Source of the DNA: Pseudolysinimonas_A sp965653335
GTDB taxonomy: Bacteria; Actinomycetota; Actinomycetes; Actinomycetales; Microbacteriaceae
DNA: 19,701 nt
Assembly (NCBI GenBank): GCA_965653335.1
Contig: CBFGZU010000032.1
Location: forward strand, 1-19,701
Direction: 5' to 3'
The position numbers and the translations under genes are program-made. The notes under the pieces are model-generated. The model saw only the letters and a list, made by a program, of their open reading frames with translations, had not been told where the DNA came from and did no database searches. Each line of letters opens with the position of its first letter. Positions within the stretch are counted from its first letter, which is position 1. Of the stretch, positions 1 to 6,584 are shown one piece after another.

Positions 1-348
1 GACGTCGACGCCCTGCGTGACCATGTCGGCGAAGGACTCTTCGGCCTTCTGCGTCGAGGCGTCGCCGGAGTCACGACTGACGACGACGACCGGGGTGCCG
101 TTCACCCCGCCCGCGGCGTTGATCTCCCGCACGGCGGCTTTGACCCCGGCGACTTGGGCGGGGCCGATGAAGGCGACGCCGCCGCTCGACGGGAAGAGGG
201 TGCCGATCCTCAGCTCGCCATCGCCCGTCGGGGTGGGTGTGGGGGTGGGGGTCGGGGTGGGCGCCGGGGCGCCCCCGCAGCCGGCGAGGGCGGTCAGACT
301 CACGGCGAGCGCGGCCGCGAGGGCGACGCGAAGGATCGGGCGGGGCAT
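1..348 (-). CDS. Substrate-binding lipoprotein of an ABC transporter (N-terminal part, cut by window edge)
   Basis: This is the first 116 codons of a secreted lipoprotein; the rest lies beyond base 1. The start is an ATG at 346-348 preceded by a strong AAAAGGAG ribosome site. Residues 1-23 form a type II signal peptide ending in the lipobox LAGC, so Cys24 should be lipidated and anchor the protein to the outer face of the membrane. A proline-threonine linker follows at residues 28-41. The mature part begins with ELRIGTLFPSSG and continues with INAAGGVNGTPVVVV, the usual N-terminal lobe of the branched-chain amino-acid (LivK-like, Peripla_BP_6) binding family. The substrate cannot be told from this fragment. 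It lies 43 bp downstream of rarD on the same strand. Family assignment is confident; the ligand is unknown. Confidence 0.85.
   Translation of the reverse strand, partial: MPRPILRVALAAALAVSLTALAGCGGAPAPTPTPTPTPTPTGDGELRIGTLFPSSGGVAFIGPAQVAGVKAAVREINAAGGVNGTPVVVVSRDSGDASTQKAEESFADMVTQGVDV
230..269 (+). repeat. G-rich tandem repeat encoding the Pro-Thr linker (G-quadruplex motif)
   Basis: The plus strand has at least six runs of three to five G separated by 1-4 bases. Read on the minus strand it is a hexamer-like C-rich repeat encoding alternating Thr-Pro residues of the lipoprotein linker. It meets the simple G3+N1-7 quadruplex pattern on the template strand of that gene. Its coding role as a flexible wall-spanning linker is sufficient to explain it. 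Confidence 0.6.
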
Positions 349-391
349 CGGGGGCTCCTTTTCCGGCAGCTCGAGTCACCCTATCGGCAGG

Positions 392-1318
392 TCAGACCCG
401 CTCGAGGGAGGCGCGACGCGGCGGCCGCGATGCGGCGATCATGTCGGTCATCAGTACGACGAGGGCGATCCAGACGAGAGCGAACCCGATCCATCGCTCG
501 ATCGGCATCGCCTCGTGCAGCACGAGCCAGCCGACGAGGAACTGCAGCACGGGGGTGATGAACTGCGCCATGCCGAGCGCGACGAGCGGGATGCGTCGCG
601 CGCCCGCCGCGAAGAGCAGGAGCGGAACGGTCGTCACGACTCCCGCCGAGAGGATCGCAAGGGTGTGCGGCACGCCGTGTGCGCCGAAGGCGAGTCCGCC
701 GCCGACGGTGGCGACGAGCACCAGCTGGATGATCGCGAGCGGCGCGAGCCACGCGGTTTCGAGAGTCAGCCCGGCGAGCGCGTCGACCTGGGCGCCGACG
801 ACGCGTTTCACCAACCCGTACGCCGCGAAGGTGACGGCGAGCACGATCGCGATCCACGGGAACGACCCGTACCCGACGACGATCACCACGATCGCGACGA
901 GCGCGATTCCGAGGGCCGCCCATTGCGCGGGCCGCATCCGCTCACGCAGCACCACGACGCCCAGCAGGACGGTGACGAGGGGGTTGATGAAGTAGCCCAG
1001 GGCGGCCTCGATGACGTGCCCGGCGAGGGCGGCGAAGATGTAGACGAGCCAGTTGAGGTAGATCACGGCGGCGGCCACGAGCATGAGGAGCGACCGACGG
1101 CGGTCACGAAGGAGGGCGGCGAATCGGCTCCACCCCCGGCTGACGGAGATCAGCAGCGCGCACACCACGAGAGACAGGATGATGCGGAATCCGACGACCT
1201 CGACGGCGCTCGCGGGGGCCAGCGCGAGGAAGTAGAGCGGGAATCCGCCCCAGAGTGCGTAGGCGCCGATGGCGTAGAGAATTCCGATGCGGCGCTGCGA
1301 CGGGGGAGCAGTCGGCAC
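392..1318 (-). CDS. rarD: RarD-type EamA/DMT family transporter
   Basis: A 308-residue polytopic membrane protein of the drug/metabolite transporter superfamily with about ten hydrophobic helices. The RarD subgroup is recognised by the N-terminal ILYAIGAYALWGGFPLYF and by YFINPLVTVLLGVVVLRERM at about residues 111-130. The second EamA half ends in FLVGWLVLHEAM. RarD was named for chloramphenicol resistance in Pseudomonas, but the natural substrate of the family is not established. The start is a GTG at 1316-1318 preceded by GGAGAGGG at good spacing. The gene sits between the groES terminator and the lipoprotein gene and probably has its own transcript. The length is normal and no defect is seen. 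Confidence 0.9.
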   Translation of the reverse strand: MPTAPPSQRRIGILYAIGAYALWGGFPLYFLALAPASAVEVVGFRIILSLVVCALLISVSRGWSRFAALLRDRRRSLLMLVAAAVIYLNWLVYIFAALAGHVIEAALGYFINPLVTVLLGVVVLRERMRPAQWAALGIALVAIVVIVVGYGSFPWIAIVLAVTFAAYGLVKRVVGAQVDALAGLTLETAWLAPLAIIQLVLVATVGGGLAFGAHGVPHTLAILSAGVVTTVPLLLFAAGARRIPLVALGMAQFITPVLQFLVGWLVLHEAMPIERWIGFALVWIALVVLMTDMIAASRPPRRASLERV

Positions 1319-1343
1319 GAACTCAACCCTCTCCGGGATGCGG

Positions 1344-1383
1344 AAGGCCCCGACGCCTCGGACTTCCGGGGCGTCGGGGCCTT
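1344..1383 (-). terminator. Hairpin terminator downstream of groES
   Basis: A perfect 14-bp inverted repeat (AAGGCCCCGACGCC at 1344-1357 paired with 1370-1383) with a 12-base loop. It begins 14 bp after the groES stop codon. There is no real U tract on the minus strand, which is common for actinobacterial terminators. It separates groES from rarD, so groES looks monocistronic. Confidence 0.8.
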
Positions 1384-1397
1384 CTAACGATGGGAAC

Positions 1398-1691
1398 TCA
1401 GCCGATGACGGCGAGCACGTCGCGCGCCGAGAGCACGAGCAGGTCGTCGCCGCCGAACTTCACTTCGGTGCCGCCGTACTTGGAGTAGATGACCTTGTCG
1501 CCGACCTTGACGTCGAGCGGGACGCGGTTGCCGTTGTCGTCGATGCGACCCGGTCCGACCGCGACGACTTCGCCCTCCTGGGGCTTCTCCTTCGCGGTGT
1601 CGGGGATCACGAGACCCGACGCGGTGACCTGCTCGGCGTCGACCTGCTTGATGACGATGCGATCCTCGAGCGGCTTGATGGAGACCGACAC
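1398..1691 (-). CDS. groES: Co-chaperonin GroES (Cpn10)
   Basis: A 97-residue protein, the normal GroES length. It forms the heptameric lid of the GroEL folding chamber in the cytoplasm. The N-terminus SVSIKPLEDRIVIKQVDAE, the mobile-loop region TASGLVIPDTAKEKPQEG and the C-terminal KVGDKVIYSKYGGTEVKFG are classic for the family. I chose the GTG at 1689-1691 because it fits the conserved N-terminus and has an AAAGAGG ribosome site; the longer upstream reading frame would run through the operators. No groEL follows: a terminator and rarD come next, so the partner is elsewhere in the genome. Two CIRCE operators upstream indicate HrcA-controlled heat-shock expression. Confidence 0.97.
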   Translation of the reverse strand: MSVSIKPLEDRIVIKQVDAEQVTASGLVIPDTAKEKPQEGEVVAVGPGRIDDNGNRVPLDVKVGDKVIYSKYGGTEVKFGGDDLLVLSARDVLAVIG

Positions 1692-1735
1692 TGGATGACC
1701 TCTTTCTGAAAGACCCTGCTGATACGAAGTTTGGG

Positions 1736-1762
1736 TTGGCACAGTCCGACTGAGAGTGCCAG
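1736..1762 (-). promoter_or_regulatory. CIRCE operator, promoter-proximal copy
   Basis: Fits the HrcA consensus TTAGCACTC-N9-GAGTGCTAA: left half TTGGCACAG (1736-1744), a nine-base spacer, right half GAGTGCCAG (1754-1762). There are two mismatches in each half-site. It lies just downstream of the predicted groES -10 box, overlapping or following the start point, where HrcA binding would block transcription. Confidence 0.8.
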
Positions 1763-1767
1763 GGATA

Positions 1768-1796
1768 ACCATAGCGTCTCGTTAGCAGTCGATCAA
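1768..1796 (-). promoter_or_regulatory. groES promoter
   Basis: Read on the minus strand, a -35 box TTGATC (1791-1796) and a -10 box TATGGT (1768-1773) are separated by exactly 17 bp. The -35 lies inside the upstream CIRCE copy and the downstream CIRCE copy follows the -10, which is the expected layout for HrcA repression. The leader to the GTG start would be about 70 nt. Confidence 0.65.
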
Positions 1797-1808
1797 CGCG
1801 AGTGCCAA
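1782..1808 (-). promoter_or_regulatory. CIRCE operator, upstream copy
   Basis: TTAGCAGTC (1782-1790), nine bases, GAGTGCCAA (1800-1808), with one mismatch to consensus in each half. It overlaps the predicted -35 box of groES. The two CIRCE copies start 46 bp apart. Double CIRCE upstream of groES is known in other actinobacteria. Confidence 0.88.
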
Positions 1809-1865
1809 CGCATCCATCCCCGCCGTCACCCGACGTCCCCGTCGAGCCGCTCGTTCCTCGCTTGA

Positions 1866-1942
1866 CGTTCACAATTCAGGCTGGACGGCCGGCATGACGA
1901 CGTTTGACCCCGCATCGGCGCGGTCATCCTGAATTGCGAACG
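1866..1942. repeat. Spaced inverted repeat upstream of the methyltransferase gene
   Basis: CGTTCACAATTCAGG at 1866-1880 is matched on the opposite strand by 1928-1942 with one mismatch in 15. The arms are 47 bp apart, and the inner bases ATGAC/GTCAT could extend the pairing. It lies in the divergent groES-methyltransferase region, ending 11 bp before the methyltransferase ATG. A TTGACC at 1904-1909 inside it may be a -35 box. The whole gap 1809-1953 has no gene. The function is unknown; two opposed protein-binding sites or a long hairpin are both possible. Confidence 0.55.
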
Positions 1943-1953
1943 ATGATGGGGGG

Positions 1954-3129
1954 ATGGATGTCGACGATCTGCGGCAGCTGCTGTCGGCTGAGGGGCTGCG
2001 GTTGCTCGACGAGGTCGGCGGGCTGGATGCCACGGCCGACGTCGTGCGCACGGTCTCGCGACTGCGAGCGGCCGGGCACGACGGCGGCCTCGTCGCGACG
2101 GTGCTCGAGCAAGCGCGGCTCCGGTCACGGGCGCGGGTGAAGTTCGGCGATTTCGCCGATCGGATGCTGTTCACCCCGGCCGGCCTCGAGCAGTCGACGC
2201 GGCTGCGGGTCGCGGCCCTGCACGCCGGCCGGTTCGCCGGGGCGGGGGTCGACGTGGTCGCCGACCTCGGCTGCGGGATCGGCGCGGATGCGATGGCGTT
2301 CGCCGCGCTCGACCTCGGTGTCGTCGCGGTCGAGCGCGACGAGGTGACCGCCGCGGTCGCGGCCTTCAACCTGGCGCCGTTCCCTTCGGCGCGTGTGGAG
2401 CACGGCACCGCCGAGGACGCCGACCTCGCCGGTGTGGGTGGCGTGTGGCTCGACCCGGCCCGCCGCGACGGCGCCACGCGCCTCACCGACCCCACCGACT
2501 GGTCGCCGTCGCTCGACTGGGCGTTCGATCTGGCCCGACGAATCCCGACCGGAATCAAACTCGGCCCCGGGATCGACCGCAACCTCATTCCCGAGACGAG
2601 TGAAGCCCAGTGGATTTCGGTCGATCGAGAGGTCGTCGAGCTCGTGCTCTGGTCGGGTCCACTCGCCCGAGCCGGCGTCCGTCGAAGCGCCCTCGTGCTC
2701 GGCGCGAGCGGAGTGGCGGAGCTCACGGCACCCGACGACTCCCCCGACGCCGACACGGGCGACCTCGGCGAGTACCTGCTGGAACCCGATGGTGCCGTCA
2801 TCCGCGCACGACTGATCGGCGACCTCGCGCGCACGCACGGCGGCCGGATGCTCGACCCGACGATCGCCTGGATCACGACGACCGAACGACCCGAGACCCC
2901 GTTCGGTCAGGTGTTCCGGGTGGTGAAACGGCTGCCGCTCGATGTGAAGACGCTCAAACGCGAACTCGCCGCCCGCGGCGTCGGCACGCTCGAGATCAAG
3001 AAGCGGGGCGTGGACATCGACCCCGCCGCGTTCCGCAGGAAGCTCGCGCTCTCGGGCGACGCGAGCGCGACCCTCGTGCTGACCAGGATCGCGGGCGCGC
3101 GCACCGCGATCCTGGTCGAGCGGGTCTGA
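1954..3129 (+). CDS. Class I SAM-dependent methyltransferase with C-terminal THUMP-like domain
   Basis: A 391-residue cytoplasmic protein. The Rossmann SAM-binding motif is VVADLGCGIGADAMAF (about residues 101-116), followed by the acidic strand end VAVERDE and the motif IV region VWLDPARRDG (164-173). The C-terminal third, with FGQVFRVVKRLPLDVKTLKREL and LEIKKRGVDIDPAAFRRKL, matches the THUMP-like domain found on actinobacterial proteins of this type. That domain suggests an RNA substrate, but no target is established to my knowledge. The ATG at 1954 follows a G-rich purine stretch. It is divergent from groES and convergent with the DUF4190 genes, with only 11 bp to the next stop. Such a gene commonly lies between tsaD and groES in actinobacteria. 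Confidence 0.85.
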   Translation: MDVDDLRQLLSAEGLRLLDEVGGLDATADVVRTVSRLRAAGHDGGLVATVLEQARLRSRARVKFGDFADRMLFTPAGLEQSTRLRVAALHAGRFAGAGVDVVADLGCGIGADAMAFAALDLGVVAVERDEVTAAVAAFNLAPFPSARVEHGTAEDADLAGVGGVWLDPARRDGATRLTDPTDWSPSLDWAFDLARRIPTGIKLGPGIDRNLIPETSEAQWISVDREVVELVLWSGPLARAGVRRSALVLGASGVAELTAPDDSPDADTGDLGEYLLEPDGAVIRARLIGDLARTHGGRMLDPTIAWITTTERPETPFGQVFRVVKRLPLDVKTLKRELAARGVGTLEIKKRGVDIDPAAFRRKLALSGDASATLVLTRIAGARTAILVERV

Positions 3130-3140
3130 TCAGATCCGGG

Positions 3141-3527
3141 TCAGGAGTAGTCGTACACGCCGGCCGCGCCGAACGAGGCGAACAGCGCTACGTAGAAGAT
3201 GATCATGCCGATGACGACGAGCACGCCGAGACCGGTGATGATCCAGCCCGCGATGATCGCGGTGAGCGCGAGCTGGCGACCGCCCTCGCCGGTGCGCTTG
3301 ATCTGCCCGAGGGCGACGTGGCCGAGGATCGCGCCGATGACCGCGGTGATCCCGGTCACGAGGCCGACGAGGCTGAGCACCATCGCGACGATCGCCATCG
3401 TGTTCGTCGGCGGGGCGTAGCCCGGGGTGGGAGCCTGGCCGTAAGCCGGATAGACCGGGGCGGGGGGCGCCGGCGGCGCACCCTCAGGAGTGGGGACGGG
3501 CGGCACCGGAGGCTGAGGATCGGTCAT
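3141..3527 (-). CDS. DUF4190-type small membrane protein, downstream paralogue
   Basis: A 128-residue protein with a proline-rich cytosolic N-terminus (MTDPQPPVPPVPTPEG, then PAYGQAPTPGYAPPTN) and two hydrophobic segments at about residues 42-72 and 86-118. Between them is the conserved HVALGQIKRTGEGGRQLAL loop typical of DUF4190. It is clearly paralogous to the gene at 3580-3969: the first 12 residues are identical and the IKRTGE-GR-LAL loop is shared. No ribosome site is evident. The 52-bp spacer upstream contains a decayed copy of the end of tsaD, showing how the duplication arose. The function of the family is unknown. It is likely the last gene of the glmS-tsaD transcript. Confidence 0.85.
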   Translation of the reverse strand: MTDPQPPVPPVPTPEGAPPAPPAPVYPAYGQAPTPGYAPPTNTMAIVAMVLSLVGLVTGITAVIGAILGHVALGQIKRTGEGGRQLALTAIIAGWIITGLGVLVVIGMIIFYVALFASFGAAGVYDYS

Positions 3528-3579
3528 GGGAGTAAGTCTGCCCGATCGTGCGGGCAGCGAGGAACCCGCGGGAATCGGG

Positions 3580-3969
3580 TCAGTATGGGTAGGTCGAATA
3601 GGCGGTGCCCATGCTCGCCATCCAGACGGCGAAGATGATGACGCCGATGATGTAGAGCACGAAGAAACCCGTGAACACGTAGCCGATGATGAGGCCGGCG
3701 AGGGCGAGGCCCCGGCCGCTCTCGCCCGTGCGCTTGATCTGGTTGAGAGCGATGTGCCCGCAGACGATGCCGCCGGGCGCGACCACAAACCCGAGGACGA
3801 GCGCCAGGATGGCGAGGGTGTTCGTCGGCGGAGCGTAGGGCCCGGGGGTCGGCGTCTGGCCGTAGGCGGGGTAGCTCGGCGGGACCGGAGTGGCAGCCGG
3901 GGGCGCCGGGGGCGGGGTCACACCGTCGGACGCGGGAACGGGCGGAACCGGAGGCTGCGGATCGGTCAT
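3580..3969 (-). CDS. DUF4190-type small membrane protein, upstream paralogue
   Basis: 129 residues: a Pro/Ala-rich N-terminal tail of about 45 residues, then two membrane segments flanking HIALNQIKRTGESGRGLAL. The second helix (VFTGFFVLYIIGVIIFAVWMA) ends in a short aromatic tail, STYPY. The ATG is 3 bp after the tsaD stop codon, and no separate ribosome site is visible, so translation is probably coupled to tsaD. Together with the next gene it forms a tandem pair. Such proteins are common and poorly characterised in actinobacteria; proline-rich tails often bind partner proteins, but that is only inference here. Confidence 0.85.
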   Translation of the reverse strand: MTDPQPPVPPVPASDGVTPPPAPPAATPVPPSYPAYGQTPTPGPYAPPTNTLAILALVLGFVVAPGGIVCGHIALNQIKRTGESGRGLALAGLIIGYVFTGFFVLYIIGVIIFAVWMASMGTAYSTYPY

Positions 3970-3972
3970 GGG

Positions 3973-5010
3973 TCAAGTCTGCACGATCGTGACGGGAAGC
4001 GTGGAGTCCGCGCCGAACTCGCCCGAGGGCGGCCGCCCCTCGGCGACGAGCCGGGCCCCGAGGGCGGCGATCATCGCCCCGTTGTCGGTGCATAGCGACA
4101 GCGGCGGGATGCGGAGCGCGACCCCCGCCTCCGCGGCACGCTCGGTCGCGAGTTCGCGGACCCGGGTGTTCGCGACGACCCCGCCGCCGAGCAGCAGCCG
4201 CGGCACGCCGAAGTCGCGGCACGCGGCGATCGCCTTCGCGGTGAGCACATCGGCGACGGATTCGCGAAAAGCCGCCGCGACATCCGCGACGTTCGCGTCG
4301 GCACCGGCCTGCTCGACGAAACGCGCGACCGCGGTCTTGAGCCCCGAGAACGAGAAGTCGTAGCGATGTCTGTCGAGATCCTTCGGGTGCGTGAGCCCGC
4401 GCGGGAAGCGGATGGCGGCGGGGTCGCCCGATGCCGCGGCCGCGTCGATGCGAGGCCCGCCCGGGTAGGGCAGCCCGAGCAGCCGGGCCACCTTGTCGAA
4501 CGCTTCGCCGGCGGCGTCGTCGATCGTCTCACCGAGCAGCTCGACATCCGTCGTCAGGTCGCGCACGAGCAGCAGCGACGTGTGACCGCCCGAGACGAGC
4601 AGCGCGATCGTCGGCAGTTCGAGCTCGCCCCCTTCGGACCGCAGCAGGTCCGCTCCGACGTGCCCAACGAGGTGATTCACCCCGTACAGCGGGAGCCCGA
4701 GGGCGATCGCGAGGGCCTTCGCGGCGCCCACTCCGACCATGAGCGCGCCGGCGAGACCCGGGCCGGCCGTCACCGCGATCGCGTCGAGGTCGCGTAGCCC
4801 CACGCCCGCTTCGACGAGAGCGGCGTCGAGAGCCGGTCGCAGCGCTTCGAGGTGAGCGCGAGCGGCGACTTCGGGAACGACCCCGCCGTATCGGGCATGC
4901 TCGTCCATGCTCGAAGCGATGACGTTGGCGAGCAACTCCGTGCCGCGCACGATCCCGACGCCGGTCTCGTCGCACGACGTCTCGATCCCCAGCACGAGCG
5001 GCCCGCTCAT
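3973..5010 (-). CDS. tsaD: tRNA t6A37 threonylcarbamoyltransferase TsaD
   Basis: A 345-residue ASKHA-fold enzyme that transfers the threonylcarbamoyl group to A37 of ANN-decoding tRNAs, working with TsaB and TsaE. Visible motifs are VLGIETSCDETGVGIV at the N-terminus, the metal-binding HLVGH (His113 and His117), LLVSGGHTSLLLV, GEAFDKVARLLGLPYPGG, YDFSFSGLKTAV and CTDNGAMIAALG with the third metal ligand Asp309. The ATG at 5008-5010 overlaps the rimI stop by 4 bp (ATGA). The longer frame upstream is a shadow of rimI. The length is normal. TsaC/Sua5, which makes the activated intermediate, is not in this window. Confidence 0.97.
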   Translation of the reverse strand: MSGPLVLGIETSCDETGVGIVRGTELLANVIASSMDEHARYGGVVPEVAARAHLEALRPALDAALVEAGVGLRDLDAIAVTAGPGLAGALMVGVGAAKALAIALGLPLYGVNHLVGHVGADLLRSEGGELELPTIALLVSGGHTSLLLVRDLTTDVELLGETIDDAAGEAFDKVARLLGLPYPGGPRIDAAAASGDPAAIRFPRGLTHPKDLDRHRYDFSFSGLKTAVARFVEQAGADANVADVAAAFRESVADVLTAKAIAACRDFGVPRLLLGGGVVANTRVRELATERAAEAGVALRIPPLSLCTDNGAMIAALGARLVAEGRPPSGEFGADSTLPVTIVQT

Positions 5011-5480
5011 GCGTCGGCTGCCTTCGCGTCGGTCACCCGCAGGCGCATGACGACGGCGTCGACTCCGCCCCGGTAGTAGCGCGGTCGCACGCCGATATCG
5101 GCGAACCCCAGCGAGCGGTAGAGGTCCCGTGCGCCGGAGTTGTCGGCTCTCACCTCGAGGAACACTTCGCTTGCCCCACGGAGGCGCGCCTCGTCCAGCA
5201 GGGCGAACATGAGGGTGCGGCCCAGTCCGCGACGGCGCGCGCGGTCGACGACCGCGATCGTCTGGACGTCGGCCTGCCCGCTGCCGCGCGGGGCGAGCAG
5301 CCCGGCGTAGCCGTCGATCGCGCCGTCCGTCGCCTCCGCCACGAGATAGTGCGCGTGTTCTCCGGCGACCTCGGCAGCCATCGTCGTCGTCGACCACGCA
5401 TCATCGGCGAAGGTCGCGGTCTCGATCCGCATGATCGCCTCGAGGTCGGCGGCCGTCGCTCGCCTCACCGCCCAGGTCAT
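5007..5480 (-). CDS. rimI: Ribosomal-protein-S18-alanine N-acetyltransferase RimI (GNAT family)
   Basis: A 157-residue GNAT acetyltransferase. The acetyl-CoA binding motif is VQTIAVVDRARRRGLGRTLM (about residues 72-91, Q/RxxGxG/A type). The RimI-like ending is LEVRADNSGARDLYRSLGF followed by VRPRYYRGG. RimI acetylates the N-terminal Ala of S18 in E. coli; actinobacterial homologues between tsaB and tsaD probably have a similar role, but substrates may be broader. It overlaps tsaB by 4 bp upstream and tsaD by 4 bp downstream, so the three are likely translated together. Confidence 0.92.
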   Translation of the reverse strand: MTWAVRRATAADLEAIMRIETATFADDAWSTTTMAAEVAGEHAHYLVAEATDGAIDGYAGLLAPRGSGQADVQTIAVVDRARRRGLGRTLMFALLDEARLRGASEVFLEVRADNSGARDLYRSLGFADIGVRPRYYRGGVDAVVMRLRVTDAKAADA

Positions 5481-6070
5481 GTCGGCACCCGAAGCGTCAC
5501 GTCGGGCGCGCGCAAGTAGAGCGGTTCGCCGGGTCCGAGCGGGCGGCCTGCGGCGAGCAGCAGTTCCGCGACGAGGCCGAGGGATGCTGCGCTCACCGTT
5601 GGCGGGTCGAGCACGGGCACGCCGGGGTATCGACCCACGATCGCGTCGAAGCCGTCGCGGAGGGAGAGCTCGGGACCCTCGAGGCGCACCACCCCCGGGT
5701 CGTAGAGCGACCAGGCGACTTCGCGCCGGCGGGCGTCGGTGACGACGAGCACGCGGCCCTCGTGCCCGTAGGCGATGGCGTCGTGCGACACGATCGGGTG
5801 CACGGGAACGTCGACCCCGAACGCGAATGCGCGAGCGGCGGCGATCCCTACCCGCAACCCGGTGAACGGGCCGGGACCCATGCCCGCGACGACGCCCGTG
5901 ACATGCCGCGGTTCGATGCCGGCTTCTGAGAGAGCGAGGCCGAGCAGGGTTCCGATCGCTTCGGCGTGCCGCCGGGTTCCCGGCTCGTCGGCCTCGGCGA
6001 GCACGCGCCCCCGCGCGACGACGGCGACGCTCGTTCCCGCCGAGGTGTCGATCGCGAGCAGCACGGTCAC
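5477..6070 (-). CDS. tsaB: t6A biosynthesis protein TsaB
   Basis: A 197-residue ASKHA-fold paralogue of TsaD that is its non-catalytic scaffold partner in the TsaBDE complex. Diagnostic features are VLLAIDTSAGTSVAVV at the N-terminus and GMGPGPFTGLRVGIAAARAF at about 63-82. I set the start at the GTG at 6068-6070. It is 4 bp after the tsaE stop and about 11 bp from an AGGGGAG ribosome site; a GTG two codons later is the alternative, and the longer upstream frame runs into tsaE. The C-terminal ATGA overlap joins it to rimI. Its length is at the short end for bacterial TsaB, with no visible damage. Confidence 0.93.
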   Translation of the reverse strand: MTVLLAIDTSAGTSVAVVARGRVLAEADEPGTRRHAEAIGTLLGLALSEAGIEPRHVTGVVAGMGPGPFTGLRVGIAAARAFAFGVDVPVHPIVSHDAIAYGHEGRVLVVTDARRREVAWSLYDPGVVRLEGPELSLRDGFDAIVGRYPGVPVLDPPTVSAASLGLVAELLLAAGRPLGPGEPLYLRAPDVTLRVPT

Positions 6071-6074
6071 GAGC

Positions 6075-6584
6075 CTATGCACTCCCCTCGGGTTGAGCGG
6101 CGCCCAGCGACGGCGGACTCGAATCGAGACGTCCGAGCACGTCATCCAGCGCCGCCCAGCGGGGCCCGTGGCCAGTGATCGTCACATCGCGGGAGTCATC
6201 GATGGCCTCCCGCGCAATCGTCACGTCGATCCACGTGTCCGCTACGCCGTCGAGTTTGCCCGCTCCCCACTCGACGACGACGATCGCGCCGTCGTAGTCG
6301 AGGTCGAGGTCGTCGAGCTCACGCGCCGTCGCGAGGCGGTAGGCGTCGACATGGATGAGCGGCACGCCCGAAGCGGTGGGATGCTCGCGCGCGAGCACGA
6401 AGGTGGGGCTCGTGACGGCGCCGCGGGCTCCGAGCGCCTCACCCAGGCCGCGGGTCAGCGTCGTCTTTCCCGCACCGAGAGGTCCGTTGAGCATGACGAG
6501 GTCTCCCGCGGCGAGCAGGGCGGCCAGTCGCGCTCCGAGCGCCTCCATCCCGTCGGCGTCGGCGATCACGAGCCGCGTCGTCAT
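6075..6584 (-). CDS. tsaE: t6A biosynthesis ATPase TsaE
   Basis: A 169-residue P-loop ATPase that drives turnover of the TsaB-TsaD complex. The Walker A motif is GPLGAGKT (residues 34-41, Lys40). It is followed by the family motif VTSPTFVLAREH, then IHVDAYRL and VVVEWGAGKLDG. The ATG at 6582-6584 overlaps the alr stop by 4 bp. Its TAG stop is 4 bp ahead of tsaB. The C-terminal tail after WAALDDVLGRL is a short Ser/Pro-rich extension of no known role. Confidence 0.95.
   Translation of the reverse strand: MTTRLVIADADGMEALGARLAALLAAGDLVMLNGPLGAGKTTLTRGLGEALGARGAVTSPTFVLAREHPTASGVPLIHVDAYRLATARELDDLDLDYDGAIVVVEWGAGKLDGVADTWIDVTIAREAIDDSRDVTITGHGPRWAALDDVLGRLDSSPPSLGAAQPEGSA

Noticed and set aside
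1869..2876. 335-codon minus-strand Ser/Arg/Pro-rich frame opposite the methyltransferase
   Set aside because: Low-complexity shadow of a gene with clear SAM-binding motifs on the plus strand.
3120..3150. Palindrome TCTGATCAGA as a terminator between the methyltransferase and DUF4190 genes
   Set aside because: It has no loop and mismatches outside ten bases, so it would not form a useful hairpin.
5011..5397. Upstream extension of the tsaD frame
   Set aside because: It is an out-of-frame reading of rimI; TsaD homologues begin at the ATG at 5010, which gives the usual ATGA overlap.
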